This document shows, piece after piece, positions 24,501 through 34,387 of a stretch of 64,000 nucleotides of DNA (positions within the stretch are counted from its first letter, which is position 1; each line of letters starts with the position of its first letter). The notes under the pieces are model-generated. The model saw only the letters and a program-made list of their open reading frames with translations, was not told the origin of the DNA and searched no databases. This DNA comes from Bilabrum cf. latius. Taxonomy: Eukaryota; Bigyra: Bicosoecida; Bigyra; Bicosoecida. The stretch lies in NCBI GenBank assembly GCA_965178125.1, contig OZ237770.1, positions 434,001 to 498,000 of the forward strand, written 5' to 3'. The translations under genes were made by a program, and so were the position numbers.

Positions 24501-24811
24501 GCAAGCGGAAGGGGCGCGGGCAGCAGCAGCGGGGGACAGGTGGGGCCAAGCGCCGCAGGACCGCTGCATCATCGTCCTCGTCCTCGTCCTCATCCTCGTC
24601 CTAGAGAGTGTCTGTGCAGGCCGTGGGTGGATCCGGGGGAGGCACGACCATCCGACTGCAGCTGGGGCGCATCCGTCCGCAGGGGCAAGGCGGGGCGGGG
24701 CGGGGCGCTGGGAGGGGCAGGGGTCGAGGGGGTGGACGGGGCGGCAAGCGGGGCGGCGGCCTGTCTGCACTCAAGAAGCGGCTTGGCGCTCTGAGGCGTG
24801 GAGGGCGGTGA
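21580..24811 (+). CDS. KDM2/PHF8-type JmjC-domain protein, three in-frame TAGs
   Basis: Probably a 2-oxoglutarate/Fe(II)-dependent histone lysine demethylase in the nucleus. Exon 1 (21580-22650) carries 'SARGSFTDFHCDFGGSSVWY', with iron ligands His221 and Asp223, the downstream lysine of 'CKRFFLLAPP', and the third ligand His351 in 'LPAGWAHAVW'. Exon 2 (23072-24811) begins 'DSLVVGGNFL', the standard continuation in KDM2/PHF8 proteins, which confirms the 421-nt intron. A long acidic/basic C-terminus follows: glutamate runs, a lysine run, 'GRKRKGRG', and an RGG-like tail 'GRGRGRGGGRGGKRGG'. In-frame TAG occurs at 21733, 24329 and 24602; the end is TGA 24809-24811. Total about 936 residues. I saw no PHD finger upstream. 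The ATG at 21580 is the first in frame. Confidence 0.82.
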
Positions 24812-24907
24812 TGCGGGTTCACCAGAGAGGCGGGTAGGGCTCGCGTGGGGCCTATTATATTGATTAATAATGCGTGCATAATCGGTGAGTAATGAGAACC
24901 GCTCCGG

Positions 24908-27192
24908 ATGCCGGTCTCGCCTGTTCTCAAGTGTGGTTGCAACTCTAGTGCTACTGGTAAAACAGGTTGCAACCGGCGAAGAAGATTAAAACCGGCGAGG
25001 TGCCCTCTGGACAGTCCCATTCCCCAGTCACAACTGCCAAGCAAACAAGAACCTAATAAGATGCTAAGAACGCCGTGCAACCAATTCGAGTATAATCCTC
25101 ACAACAAGCTGGGAGAGGGCGGAGAGGCGACTGTCTATAAGGGCCGAAGCCTGAAGGACGGGCTACCTGTAGCAGTCAAGGTCACCAGACGCCCTGCACG
25201 GGCTGAGCTACGTGCAATGCAAGTAATGGGTAGAATCCCCAATGCAGCTTCTAGTGTGCTTGCAAGTGGTTCTACGTGCCACGGCTCGTACGCTGTAATG
25301 GTGAGCTAGGCACACTCCCGAGCAGTTGCAGGTGGGCAATCTGCCCTGCAGCATTAATGTTGGCTATTGGTGACATCTGCCTGCCAGTTAGCCTAATTTG
25401 AATGCTATTATGTCAATGCCCCGCCAACGAGACTTAAATCGGGTAGCCCCATGGGCTAGGGCTCTCATGGACACAGTGGCAGTGGCAAACCAGAGCTCTT
25501 TCCCCGGGTGGTCGTCGCCAGCCCAGCGTGGCATGACACACGTGTCTGCGCCAGCGCGCAGCATCCGGACCAATGCAGCCAAGATGCTTCATAGGATCAA
25601 ATACTAATGAAAGTTTCCATCAGCATCGCCTCATTCACACCTGCCAAGCCATGCCCTTTACTCCGCAGGAGCTGTGCAACGGCGGCGACATGCTTGACTT
25701 TGTAGAGGCACGCACCAGGACCATCCCCATCCCAGGCGAGCATCATGCCACTAGTAGTAGCAGCAGCAACTGCATGATGGTGGCCCTTCCCGAGGAGCAG
25801 GTGGCGGTGCTAGCCGTCCGACTGGCCCGCACCCTGCTGGTGGCACACGCACTGGGGCTGGCACACGGGGACTGCAAGCTAGAGAACGTCTTCGTGAAGG
25901 GAGACCCAGAGGCAGCCAGCAGCACCACCCGCGCTGTGGATGGCTGGAGACGGCAGGCGAAGCCGCATGCATTCGACAAGACCGCAGGCGCCAGACTGGG
26001 AGTGGACGCAGCGGGCTGGGAGCGAGCGGCTAGTGCCCCTACCGTGGTGCTGGGTGACTGGGGATTCGCGAGAGACGTGTCACCCCGCATGCAGCGAGTG
26101 AGCGCGGACGTGTGCAAGAGCAGCGGGTGGACCATGCCTGCCGGTGCCGACAGTGAGGGATGCGGCGCGGGTGCATCGCATGGTGGGGCAGGCGTGCCGC
26201 AGCACCGACTGGCCATCGGCCACTTCATCGCGCCCGAGTCGGACCGGGTGGCGAGGACGCTGGGCTCGTGCCCGCTGGCGCACAGGGGGGTGGCCGACAG
26301 GATCTGCGCTGCCACCGCCGATGCATTCTCTCTGGGGGTGTGCCTCAGCAGCATGGCAACCTGCACCTGCGTGATGTCTGACCCGGCCACAGGCCGAGTG
26401 CAGGCGGGCGATGCGCTGGAGATGGAGGGCGGGCCTTTCTCGCGGGGGCTGCTGCGGGCCGTGCACAGGCTGTGCCACCCGAACCCAAGGCTCCGCTGGA
26501 GCGTGCAGAAGGCGTGGGAGGATGACGAGTGGTTCCGCTACGCGCGGCGCCTAGAGGAGGCGGTGTTCGCCCCAACAATGCGCGCTTCAGCTTGCGCGCC
26601 TGTGGCTAAGCTGGTGCTAGCGCCAGCAGCGGCAGCAGCCTCGCCCGCAATGTCGAAGGGGGCACTAGTCGTGTCGAAGACTGGGGCAGAGGCAGGCAAA
26701 GCCGCCTGCTCGTGCGCCTCACCGAAAGGAGCCGCATGCAGCAAACAAGTGCCATTAGATGCGGGAACTGACAAAGTCGTAGGCACAGGTGCGAGGGCTA
26801 CTGATGGGAGCACCCCCATGCAGTGCAGCCGGCAAGAGTCCTGCATGTCCATGCGGAGCGCTGGCTCCGATAGCACGATGTGTGACTAGTGCAGCCCATC
26901 CGTCCCAGTCACGCGCGGGGCCGAGGAGGAGGTCGAGGACGGAGGCTGCGGGCACAACAGGTCAACTGCCAGCCAGGTATCTGTGGGCGCATGCCGGGCG
27001 GGTGATCGAACCTGCGAGAGGCCTCGCATCGATGGGAAGGCTGGCTCCGGGTATGAATCCTTCGAGGGCGTATAGGAAGTGACTAGCCGATTCGGGGAGG
27101 CTGCAGCTCCGAGACCGGGCCGAGCCGCATCGGGAGCATGGGACTGTGCACCATTGGGCAATTCGGGGCAGGCTGCCATGAGTGACTTCTAA
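24908..27192 (+). CDS. Divergent protein kinase, two in-frame TAGs
   Basis: A eukaryotic protein kinase fold. Exon 1 (24908-25300) has the glycine loop 'GEGGEATVYKG' and the ATP lysine in 'VAVKV' (~residue 91). Exon 2 (25669-27192) starts 'ELCNGGDMLDFVE', the usual hinge sequence, and has the catalytic loop 'HGDCKLENV' (Asp199, Lys201, Asn204), 'GDWGFA' (Asp261 in a DWG variant of DFG) and 'FIAPE'. Arg of the HRD motif is Gly. Long insertions separate the catalytic loop, DWG and APE. Exon phases match. TAG at 26887 and 27073 lie in the low-complexity C-terminal tail, which ends at TAA 27190-27192; TAG 26887 could be a true stop if the tail were not coding. Another Met at 25058 could be the start. 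Substrate unknown. Confidence 0.75.
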
Positions 27193-27794
27193 ATTTTGAA
27201 CAAGCACTACGTTTCACATGAAATAAAGCAAGGAGCGTGATTGGCATCAAGATCCTCACAAAATAGGATGATCGAATGAGCACCTTGGTACCCCTGGCGC
27301 GCGCAACTCGGGCTCGGGCTTGGAGAGGATGCGCGGCACGCACGCTGGGTGCCCAGCCCGCGTATCGGTTGGCGCAGCTTCCCCGTGATGTTCCCCCGTA
27401 CACCCCCTTTGGGAACCGTCCACCGTGGACGCATCTACCCCCGCTACCCTTGCGGGTCGGGCAGTGTGTGTAGCGGAACTTCCAAACAAATGCGGATCAA
27501 TAATTGCGCGGCGCCGATTCTATTTCGACCTGATTTCGACGCTTGCGCTTCTCCTGATACCTTCCTCGGCTCCATGGCGCAGCTACCGAGGAGCGAAAAC
27601 CAAATTCGAATCGGAGGCCCCTGGCGACCCGGCAGGAGTTCTGTCTGCGAGGCGCTGAATTCAAATGATGAATGCCGCTAGGCAGGTATTTGTGTGCCGA
27701 ATATTAGCATCCGTCAAATAGTATGAACCAATTATTGCGATGAATGATACTAATGCTTCAACAGTGTGGCCTAGCAGCAGGATGTTTCTCGATA
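27193..27794. other. Intergenic, nothing recognised
   Basis: About 600 bases between convergent genes. I see no supported coding frame or RNA gene. Confidence 0.4.
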
Positions 27795-28205
27795 TCATCC
27801 AAAGTGCTGCAAGCCTCCTGCATGGCGCACCTTGCCATCATCTTCACTGAGCTTCTGGCAAAGCCTCATAATACCGTCCCGCATGCTTAGCTTGCTATAT
27901 ACGCTGTGACTGATCAAAATCGGCGGGCATGCTGCTGGCTGCTGAGTCACAGAGCTGCAGCAGGTGCTGCCGGTCTCCGCCTGACAGCCCACCTCGACTG
28001 CAGCTGCCGGCTCTGCTGGACCAAGCAGGTTAGCCTCGAGTGCCAGTACAACTTCATCATATTCTGTAGATGCCGCGAGGCAATCGATCGTTGCCCAAGT
28101 CATTGTCCGCGATCGCTTTGCCGATGGTATGCTGCCGTCTTCGCCGCTGTCCTCCTTGGACCCTCCACCCAGCGGTATAATGGCCTAGGCAAAATCACTG
28201 GTCAT
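27795..28205 (-). CDS. Small hypothetical protein (136 aa), one in-frame TAG
   Basis: ATG 28205-28203 opens a frame of 137 codons that ends at TGA 27797-27795, with one TAG at 28187-28185 (codon 7). The composition is protein-like: a charged N-terminal part ('SKEDSGEDG'), an acidic helix 'STEYDEVVLALEAN' and a C-terminal helix 'SMRDGIMRLCQKLSEDDGK'. No family recognised. It could be a 3' exon of a longer gene, since 'cag' precedes the ATG on the coding strand. Confidence 0.4.
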
Positions 28206-29032
28206 ACCTGATGCTTCCACTGTCAATTCTGCTTGTGGCGCGCTGCTTCTGCTTGACGATGAAGTCGCTGCCCTGAGCACATCGGAGGACCCGATGTCGT
28301 GGTGTCTCGTGGGGAGCAGGTGCGGTCGTTGGATTTGACCAGCGCCTACCACAGGCATGGAAATCAGCTAGCAGATGGTGTCGATACCGCTTTTTAATTA
28401 TGCTATTGATTGCATGGTACGTTGAGTATAGTCTATATTGTCGACACCATTAACGCCCCTATTCTAGCACTCATGGCTATCGTGCAAGTGAAGAGGCGCC
28501 TGGGCGCCGTGAACCGCACCCACCCGCATGTATCACTTAATCATAGTCTCATGTGTTGTAGGGGCATTCAATGTGTATAGACCAGTGCTAAGCTGGTATA
28601 ATGAAGCCAGCAAGCAAAATACGTCGTGTATTTACATATTCTCGATAAAATTTGAGACATAAATACCTGGGCATACACTGCAAAACAAACTAGGGCGAAG
28701 AGGTGAGCTCATAGGGCCAAAGATGAGCTCATAGGGCCAAAGTATGGGGGCGAACGCAACCTGCAGAAATTTGACAGTTTGCGGTCATCCTGCTGCATGC
28801 ACATTGACTGAACGCATAAAATCCCAACAATCTGTTGAGAGATATTTCTACAACCACAGAATCCCAGAACGGTGGGACTGGAGGCGCTAGGACGAGCCAA
28901 ACTTCTTGCGACCAGGCAGGTACCACTGGCAGTGGCCGAGTCGCCAGGCCGCCGGATATTCCGCTGGTAACGAGCACCTTTCTGTGCCGATAAAACATAA
29001 CGACACAATTCCACTCGACCACAAAGATTAAC
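28206..29032. other. Non-coding stretch with a 20-bp direct duplication
   Basis: About 830 bases without a supported gene. A ~20-bp unit ('gatgagctcatagggccaaa') is repeated in tandem at 28700-28740. Otherwise nothing recognised; it probably includes the promoter of the SRCR-like gene. Confidence 0.4.
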
Positions 29033-29817
29033 ATGGGCGTCCAGATTTCCATGGTAGCAGTGACTGCAACCTCGGGAATACTTGAATCAGCTTATAAGGA
29101 CTCCAACAATGAAGGCCTTGTAGTGATTGGACGGCCACTCAACCCAGGCGCGCCTGGAACCGCCTACGACACTGGCTTCGCGTGCGACTTGGACGGTGGG
29201 GCCGCCTTCGACGAGACGACGACTGAGAAGGCATGCACACGGATGGGCAAGAATATAAGGGGAGGTTACACCCTTTCCGGCCAGAGCGTAAACGGTGGCT
29301 CCTTCTCTGCGCGAGACGTCGTATGCGCAGCGAACCAGGGCTTCAATCCATCGCAAAGTGATACGAGCCGGCACTGCCAGTTGAATTCGGACGTATCGTC
29401 ATGCTCCAACACAAATGGCATTTTCATTTCGTGCCTCCCAAACTTTTCCGGGGCAGCGGCCGACTTCCTCCAGTTCAGGCTGGCAAACGCAGCGGGAGGC
29501 ACCACTGACCAAACGACCACGACCGGGACGGGCGTGCTTTAGGTGAGCGCAGCAGGCACGGACTACGCCCCCGTTTGCGATCAAGGTATCACACAAGCCA
29601 CGGTGACGAAACTCTGCAGCTTCATGGGAGTCCCGGACACTGGCACCTTCAGCACTGGCGTGACGACGGGCGGGTCATCCTCCTACGCTCTCAAAGACCT
29701 GGACTGCAGCGCGGCGAACAACGGCGGGGAGTGCGACTTCGATCGGAGACCGGGGTGCGGAGCAGATCAGGCCGTGACAATCACGTGCGCGCTGCCCAGT
29801 CCGAGTCCCAGCCCATC

Positions 29818-30128
29818 CGCGTCGGTGAGCGCCAGCCCGTCCACGTCGCTGAGCGCCAGCCCGTCCACGACGGTGAGCGCCAGCCCGTCCACGTCGGTGA
29901 GCGCCAGCCCGTCCACGTCGGTGAGCGCCAGCCCAACCACGTCGGTGAGTCCCAGCCCGTCCACGTCGGTGAGCGCCAGCCCAACCACGTCGGTGAGCGC
30001 CAGCCCATCCACCTCGGTGAGCGCCAGCCCGTCCACGTCAGTGAGCCCCAGCCCGTCCACGTCGGTGAGCGCCAGCCCATCCACGTCGGTGAGCCCCAGC
30101 CCGTCCACGTCGGTGAGCGCCAGCCCAT
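29818..30128 (+). repeat. 24-bp coding minisatellite (Ser/Pro stalk)
   Basis: About thirteen units of a 24-bp sequence ('gtgagcgccagcccgtccac' plus 'gtcg'), encoding VSASPSTS with small changes (T for S, P for A). Encodes an extended, probably glycosylated stalk. Confidence 0.9.
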
Positions 30129-30238
30129 CTTCATCCCCAGATGCAGCCGCGGCATCCCCCTCGCCCTCGGCTTCCAGCCTGCCCCTTCCCGCCCTCGCAC
30201 GGCGGGAGGAGCTGCCGGTGGACAGCCCCGCTCGGGCG

Positions 30239-30243
30239 ACCAC
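30239..30243. repeat. Target-site duplication, left copy (ACCAC)
   Basis: Matches 57858-57862. Chosen because joining the host flanks here restores the host reading frame; five bases is typical of rve-type integration. Confidence 0.75.
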
Positions 30244-30244
30244 T

Positions 30245-30311
30245 GACGTAGTCCGAAAATAAAATAGGAATATAATGTCATTATATTCCTATTTTATTTT
30301 CGGACTACGTC
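30245..30311. repeat. Near-perfect palindrome at the left virophage end
   Basis: Arms 30245-30277 and 30279-30311 are exact 33-base reverse complements around a single T (30278). The right end (57818-57850) has only one arm. So the left end carries an extra inverted copy of the terminal 33 bases, as if a hairpin end had been filled and retained. Confidence 0.9.
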
Positions 30312-31246
30312 ACGCATGCTTCACTTTTTTAATGTGTCCATATATTCACTTTTATTTTTTTATTTATTTATATTTTTTTGTATAATTAAATTTTTTATAA
30401 AATAATAATTTTGTTGTAATATATTGAATAATTATAATTCGTTACATGCTATACTTTTTATTTTTTTATAATATTTTCGCGGATTAAGATTAAATCAATT
30501 TATTGATTTTTATCAAAATTTATTTTTATTCGATAGAATGAAAATAATTAAATTCGAAGAATTTAATTTATAAATGGATCATCAAATAATATTTATTATA
30601 TTTCTATAATTTGTACAATTTGGCGGATGGCTCACATTTTAAAAAAAGTTCGCCAGAAAGCAGAAAATAAATTTATTTATTTTTTGTTTTCGTTTTTAAG
30701 AAATGGAAAAAGCATATTTATTTTATTATGGGAATTTTTAAGGGGTTAATCATTAAAATATTTTATTGCTTTATTTATGGCTCTATAATTTGAGTTCATG
30801 CATTGGGTCGCTCTCTTCGTTCGCTTAAAAGTGATATAGTAATAAAAGTTAGAAATAATATTATAATAATTTATTTTAATTAATTTACTGAGAAAGACAA
30901 TAAAATATTTTTTTTAAATTCTGTCACCAATTGAAAAAGTAATACAGATAACTAATAATATTAAATATTAATATATTAATGGAATATAGTAATATTTTCA
31001 GAATACTTGCCTATTATACTTTTTTTTAGAAGGGTGACAAAAGCGGTGACAAAACGTGATTTTCGAGGTCTCAGGAAATTTTTATTTTTAAAATCATATT
31101 TTCTGTAGAGTTCAGAATATTAATTTTGTCATCGGTTTTGTCATCAAAAAATTACAATTTATTAAAGGTGATGCTTAATTTTAAATTGGAGCTGTAATTT
31201 TGCATTTAACTCTTCGAATGTGTCATAAACATATATTTGAGAGGGT
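30279..31246. repeat. Left terminal inverted repeat of the virophage
   Basis: Reverse complement of 56889-57850 with a few single-base and A/T-run differences. Inner ~90 bases duplicate the 3' end of the P-loop gene at 56347-56973, which is truncated here. Confidence 0.92.
31032..31145. repeat. Hairpin repeat, copy 1 (in left TIR)
   Basis: Starts 'gggtgacaaaagcggtgac' and ends with a degenerate inverted copy ('gtcatcggttttgtcatc'). Homologous to 46654-46768 and 56990-57103. Confidence 0.85.
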
Positions 31247-31549
31247 AAAATAAAAATATAAAATCAGGAACAAATCGCGACAAATTATATATTTTCTGAA
31301 TTGTCACGAGCTGGAGAACACAAAAATCATATTTATAAGTTACGTGCATTTTTATTTTAAAAGTTAAAAATTAAAAGCTATATAGATACACACTCAAAAG
31401 CATGTAGATATATATAAAACAATGTCTGGCTAACATGAACAACTCAAAAACAATTGACACATACACTCCAAGGCTATTAAATCCCTATATCGTATCTATA
31501 TAATTATACACAAGAAAAAAAAAAGCGAAAATAAAAACTATATATTTTT

Positions 31550-31553
31550 TCTA
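31550..31553 (+). promoter_or_regulatory. TCTA late-promoter-like motif, penton gene
   Basis: TCTA after a T-run, 13 nt before the penton ATG. This matches the TCTA motif described for mavirus genes and CroV late genes. Confidence 0.6.
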
Positions 31554-31566
31554 ACTATATAATATT

Positions 31567-32457
31567 ATGAGTCGTAATATTTATTTAACTGGACAATCCA
31601 GTGGAGCAAATGGGGCAGCTTCAATTGCTCGTGTAAATGTAAATAGACAAACAGATATTATAAGTGATACTACGGGATGGTTAATTTCAGTAGAACGCTT
31701 AATTATGAATAAAATTCTTCTACCCTTATTTGATCCAAACGCAAATAAACCCACTATATCATTTCAAAATATTAGTTCTGGTGTCGTAACTTCTGAGGTT
31801 GTTGATTTTTCGGCATTTGATGACCAAGACGGATATATTTATGATTATAGAGATGTCGCCTCGGCAATATCAAATACATTTAGTTCTTTATGTTCAACTT
31901 TAAGTATTGCAGATGTTCCCATAATGACATTTAATGTATCAACAAATAAATTTGAAATTGTTTCGGTTGGTGCTTTTAGATCTGCTTGGAAAATTGGATT
32001 TAATAATGATCTATTTACTTACATGCCATCTTTTAATTATGAATCTGTTTTATCATCTCCTTATTATATTGAACTGGCAGAAGACAGAGAAACACAATAT
32101 ACAAGCACACTTGAGCTTATGTCCCCTGTTTCTAGAATTGTAATTAAATCGAATCTACCAACTGAAAACGAACTTTTACCTCCCCCAATTAACCAATCTG
32201 ATGCAATCGCTGGATCTTCAGACAGTGCGGGTTTTCTAGTCGACTTTGATGTCCAACAGTCGAATAATCAGTCTGTTTCACTTATAAAATATAGTGCAAG
32301 AGATACTGACCATATATGGCACAATTTTAAAGAGTCTAGAAATATTAATTCATTCTATCTAGATTTTTATTGGTTTGACTATAATAATGTTGGTCATCCA
32401 ATCGCATTAAATAAAAATTCACAAATTGATATAAAATTATATTTTGTACAACAATAA
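31567..32457 (+). CDS. Penton (minor capsid) protein
   Basis: A 296-residue protein directly upstream of the major capsid gene in the same orientation, the order and size seen for the penton of mavirus-type virophages. The penton fills the five-fold vertices of the icosahedral capsid as a single jelly roll. The sequence shows the expected beta-rich pattern: 'WLISVERLIMNKILLPLF' near the start, alternating hydrophobic strands, and a C-terminal strand 'SQIDIKLYFVQQ'. Identity rests on position, length and strand pattern rather than a catalytic motif. Stop TAA; 70 bases separate it from the capsid gene, which has its own TCTA motif. Confidence 0.8.
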   Translation: MSRNIYLTGQSSGANGAASIARVNVNRQTDIISDTTGWLISVERLIMNKILLPLFDPNANKPTISFQNISSGVVTSEVVDFSAFDDQDGYIYDYRDVASAISNTFSSLCSTLSIADVPIMTFNVSTNKFEIVSVGAFRSAWKIGFNNDLFTYMPSFNYESVLSSPYYIELAEDRETQYTSTLELMSPVSRIVIKSNLPTENELLPPPINQSDAIAGSSDSAGFLVDFDVQQSNNQSVSLIKYSARDTDHIWHNFKESRNINSFYLDFYWFDYNNVGHPIALNKNSQIDIKLYFVQQ

Positions 32458-32510
32458 TAAAAATAATATAAGTTTTAATAATCAATTAGACAAAAATATA
32501 ATAATTTTTT

Positions 32511-32514
32511 TCTA
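32511..32514 (+). promoter_or_regulatory. TCTA motif, major capsid gene
   Basis: Lies in a T-rich stretch, 13 nt before the capsid ATG. Confidence 0.6.
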
Positions 32515-32527
32515 ATGTTAATTTATT

Positions 32528-34321
32528 ATGTCAAAATACTATAAAGATGTGGTCGTTATGATGCCATCAAACGAGAAATTTAAAGAGCCAAAAGACGTGA
32601 TGTTAGGGGCAAGAGCCTCTAATTCTGAGTCTATAAGACGTGTTATTCCAGCCAGTAATGGCTCACCTGATAAAGGTCAAGCAGGAACAATTGAATTTAA
32701 TTATAATTTCCCTAAGGGCAATGTGCAATCTGTGCCACAACTTCAGGCAGAGCTCACATTGACATTAAGAAAAATTAATAGCGAGGTGATTGCCGATAAT
32801 AAAGCGTTATTTGGTAAATTCGGAATTAGACAATTCGCATTAAATAGACTTATTGATAATGCCAAGGTAGAAATGAATGGGCACGAGTTCAGCTCCAGAC
32901 CATCACAAACAACAGAGTGTTTTGTAAATTCTCAACCATTGTCTCAATTGATGCGTTTGTCTGATGCTCCAGCTGGTCAATTTATGACTACCTACACAGA
33001 TAAATTTATTAATAACTCATTGCGTGAGGGTGCAAATGCTGTTGATACCGTTTCATCTAACGGGCTCGGGAATAACTGGACTTTCTCAGATGTTGCAGTT
33101 ACTGCAGATGGTGCAGGTTTTGTAAAAGTTGCATTAAAAGTTATCTATAGAGAGGTTATATTAGCTCAACCTTTCCAATACCATAACCCCAATCCAGTAC
33201 CCTTTAGAAACCTAAAGGACTTCAAGTGTCAATTTGACATTAAGGCATTGACTGGCTTGGTTGGTGACTTTTTAGTTGCTGACACAACAGCAGTTGACGC
33301 TACAACCACCGTTGAATGTACATCTTCTAAATATAGTTTACTTGTGCACACATGGAATCCAAGCTTAAACCCAATCATTCCTGAAGAAATCGTATATAAT
33401 GCACCCGAAGTAACTAAGTTGGTTTCTCAATCTCAAAATATTGTATCTGGTGGTACTGTTACCCAAAGAACAATAGAAACAAGCACATTTGTACTTAATA
33501 GTGTACCTACTGCACTTTTCATATATGCTAAAAGAGAAAAACTAACCGATGGTTTAAGTTATGGACAACCTGATGAATACGCATCAATTAAAAACCTTTC
33601 TATCGGAACAGCCCAGAAAGAAGACATCTTTAGTAACTACACGCAAAGCCAACTTTATGAAATGTCAGCGTCCAACGGATACAACGAAAGGTACGCAAAA
33701 TTTTCCCAGCAACAAGTGGGTGATGGTATATTCGGGCTTGGTTCAGTGCTAATTATTAAGCCTTCAGACATTCCTGCGGCATCTCAACAAGCCTTTATTA
33801 GTCACGCAAACGAGACATTTACTATGAAAGTTAAAACTCTATTGGATTGTCCAGTAACTGGAAATTATACACTTAATGTTCTAGCATATTATGACGATCT
33901 TGTTTTATTCAATGAAGGTGACAATGGCACTTATAAATCTATGAGACCTCTCATTTCTGGTGAAGTATTATCTAAAGCACCCGTTGTATACTCTGAAAAT
34001 ACCGCTCAAGATAACCATATTGTCGGTGGTTTCTCCTTTAGAGACCTAGGAAACAGCGTTTGGTCAGGCCTTACATGGCTTGGTCGTCAATTACAAAGAC
34101 CAGAGGTTAAAGCAGTATCTAGAACCCTAAGAAATTCAGGTCTTGCCCCTCAGGTAGCCGACGGCTCAGCAATTGGCGATTTTGTTTCTAGATTTGGTTA
34201 TGGAAAAGGTAAGAAAACCACAAAGAAAGGGGGTGATTTACTAAACATTGGTTCAGGCAAAAGCAAAGGAGGTAAAAAGCTAAGCAAAGCCCAATTAAAA
34301 AAAATGCTTGACCAAATGTAA
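32528..34321 (+). CDS. Major capsid protein (double jelly-roll)
   Basis: 597 residues, close to the ~600 of the mavirus major capsid protein. The N-terminal half has 'GTIEFNYNFPKGNVQSVPQL', then strands such as 'RLIDNAKVEMNGHEF'; the second half has 'TSTFVLNSVPTALFIYAKRE' and a long C-terminal strand set. The C-terminus after ~residue 500 leaves the jelly roll and becomes Gly/Lys-rich with GG pairs ('KKTTKKGGDLLN'), a plausible cleavage site for the element's own protease. Trimers build the capsid faces. Stop TAA. Confidence 0.9.
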   Translation: MSKYYKDVVVMMPSNEKFKEPKDVMLGARASNSESIRRVIPASNGSPDKGQAGTIEFNYNFPKGNVQSVPQLQAELTLTLRKINSEVIADNKALFGKFGIRQFALNRLIDNAKVEMNGHEFSSRPSQTTECFVNSQPLSQLMRLSDAPAGQFMTTYTDKFINNSLREGANAVDTVSSNGLGNNWTFSDVAVTADGAGFVKVALKVIYREVILAQPFQYHNPNPVPFRNLKDFKCQFDIKALTGLVGDFLVADTTAVDATTTVECTSSKYSLLVHTWNPSLNPIIPEEIVYNAPEVTKLVSQSQNIVSGGTVTQRTIETSTFVLNSVPTALFIYAKREKLTDGLSYGQPDEYASIKNLSIGTAQKEDIFSNYTQSQLYEMSASNGYNERYAKFSQQQVGDGIFGLGSVLIIKPSDIPAASQQAFISHANETFTMKVKTLLDCPVTGNYTLNVLAYYDDLVLFNEGDNGTYKSMRPLISGEVLSKAPVVYSENTAQDNHIVGGFSFRDLGNSVWSGLTWLGRQLQRPEVKAVSRTLRNSGLAPQVADGSAIGDFVSRFGYGKGKKTTKKGGDLLNIGSGKSKGGKKLSKAQLKKMLDQM

Positions 34322-34370
34322 ATAGATTAATTTTATTGTATTAATTAAAAGATTTTAATTTAGATTTATT

Positions 34371-34374
34371 TCTA
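34371..34374 (+). promoter_or_regulatory. TCTA motif, integrase gene
   Basis: 13 nt before the integrase ATG. Confidence 0.5.
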
Positions 34375-34387
34375 AACTAAAATTATT

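Larger units (their letters stand above)
29033..30243 (+). pseudogene. 5' part of an SRCR-like membrane protein gene, cut by the virophage insertion
   Basis: The frame from ATG 29033 encodes two cysteine-rich modules resembling scavenger-receptor domains ('FACDLDGGAAF...', 'APVCDQGITQATVTKLCSFMG'), separated by TAG 29540-29542. A Ser/Pro stalk of 8-residue repeats follows. Coding ends at the ACCAC target site (30239-30243); beyond it the frame meets TAA within the element end. Dropping the element and one ACCAC copy joins this part in frame to 57863-58499, which supplies the transmembrane anchor, so this allele is split but otherwise undamaged. A signal peptide is not evident, so a first exon may be missing. 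SRCR assignment is tentative. Confidence 0.65.

Noticed and set aside
1827-27192. Host genes as a chain of pseudogenes with premature stops
   Set aside because: The interruptions are almost all TAG, there are no frameshifts, splice phases match, and conserved domains continue after them. Random decay would also produce TGA, TAA and indels.
29767-30243. Reverse-strand protein with repeated DVDGLALT units
   Set aside because: Opposite-strand reading of the 24-bp Ser/Pro minisatellite of the SRCR-like gene.
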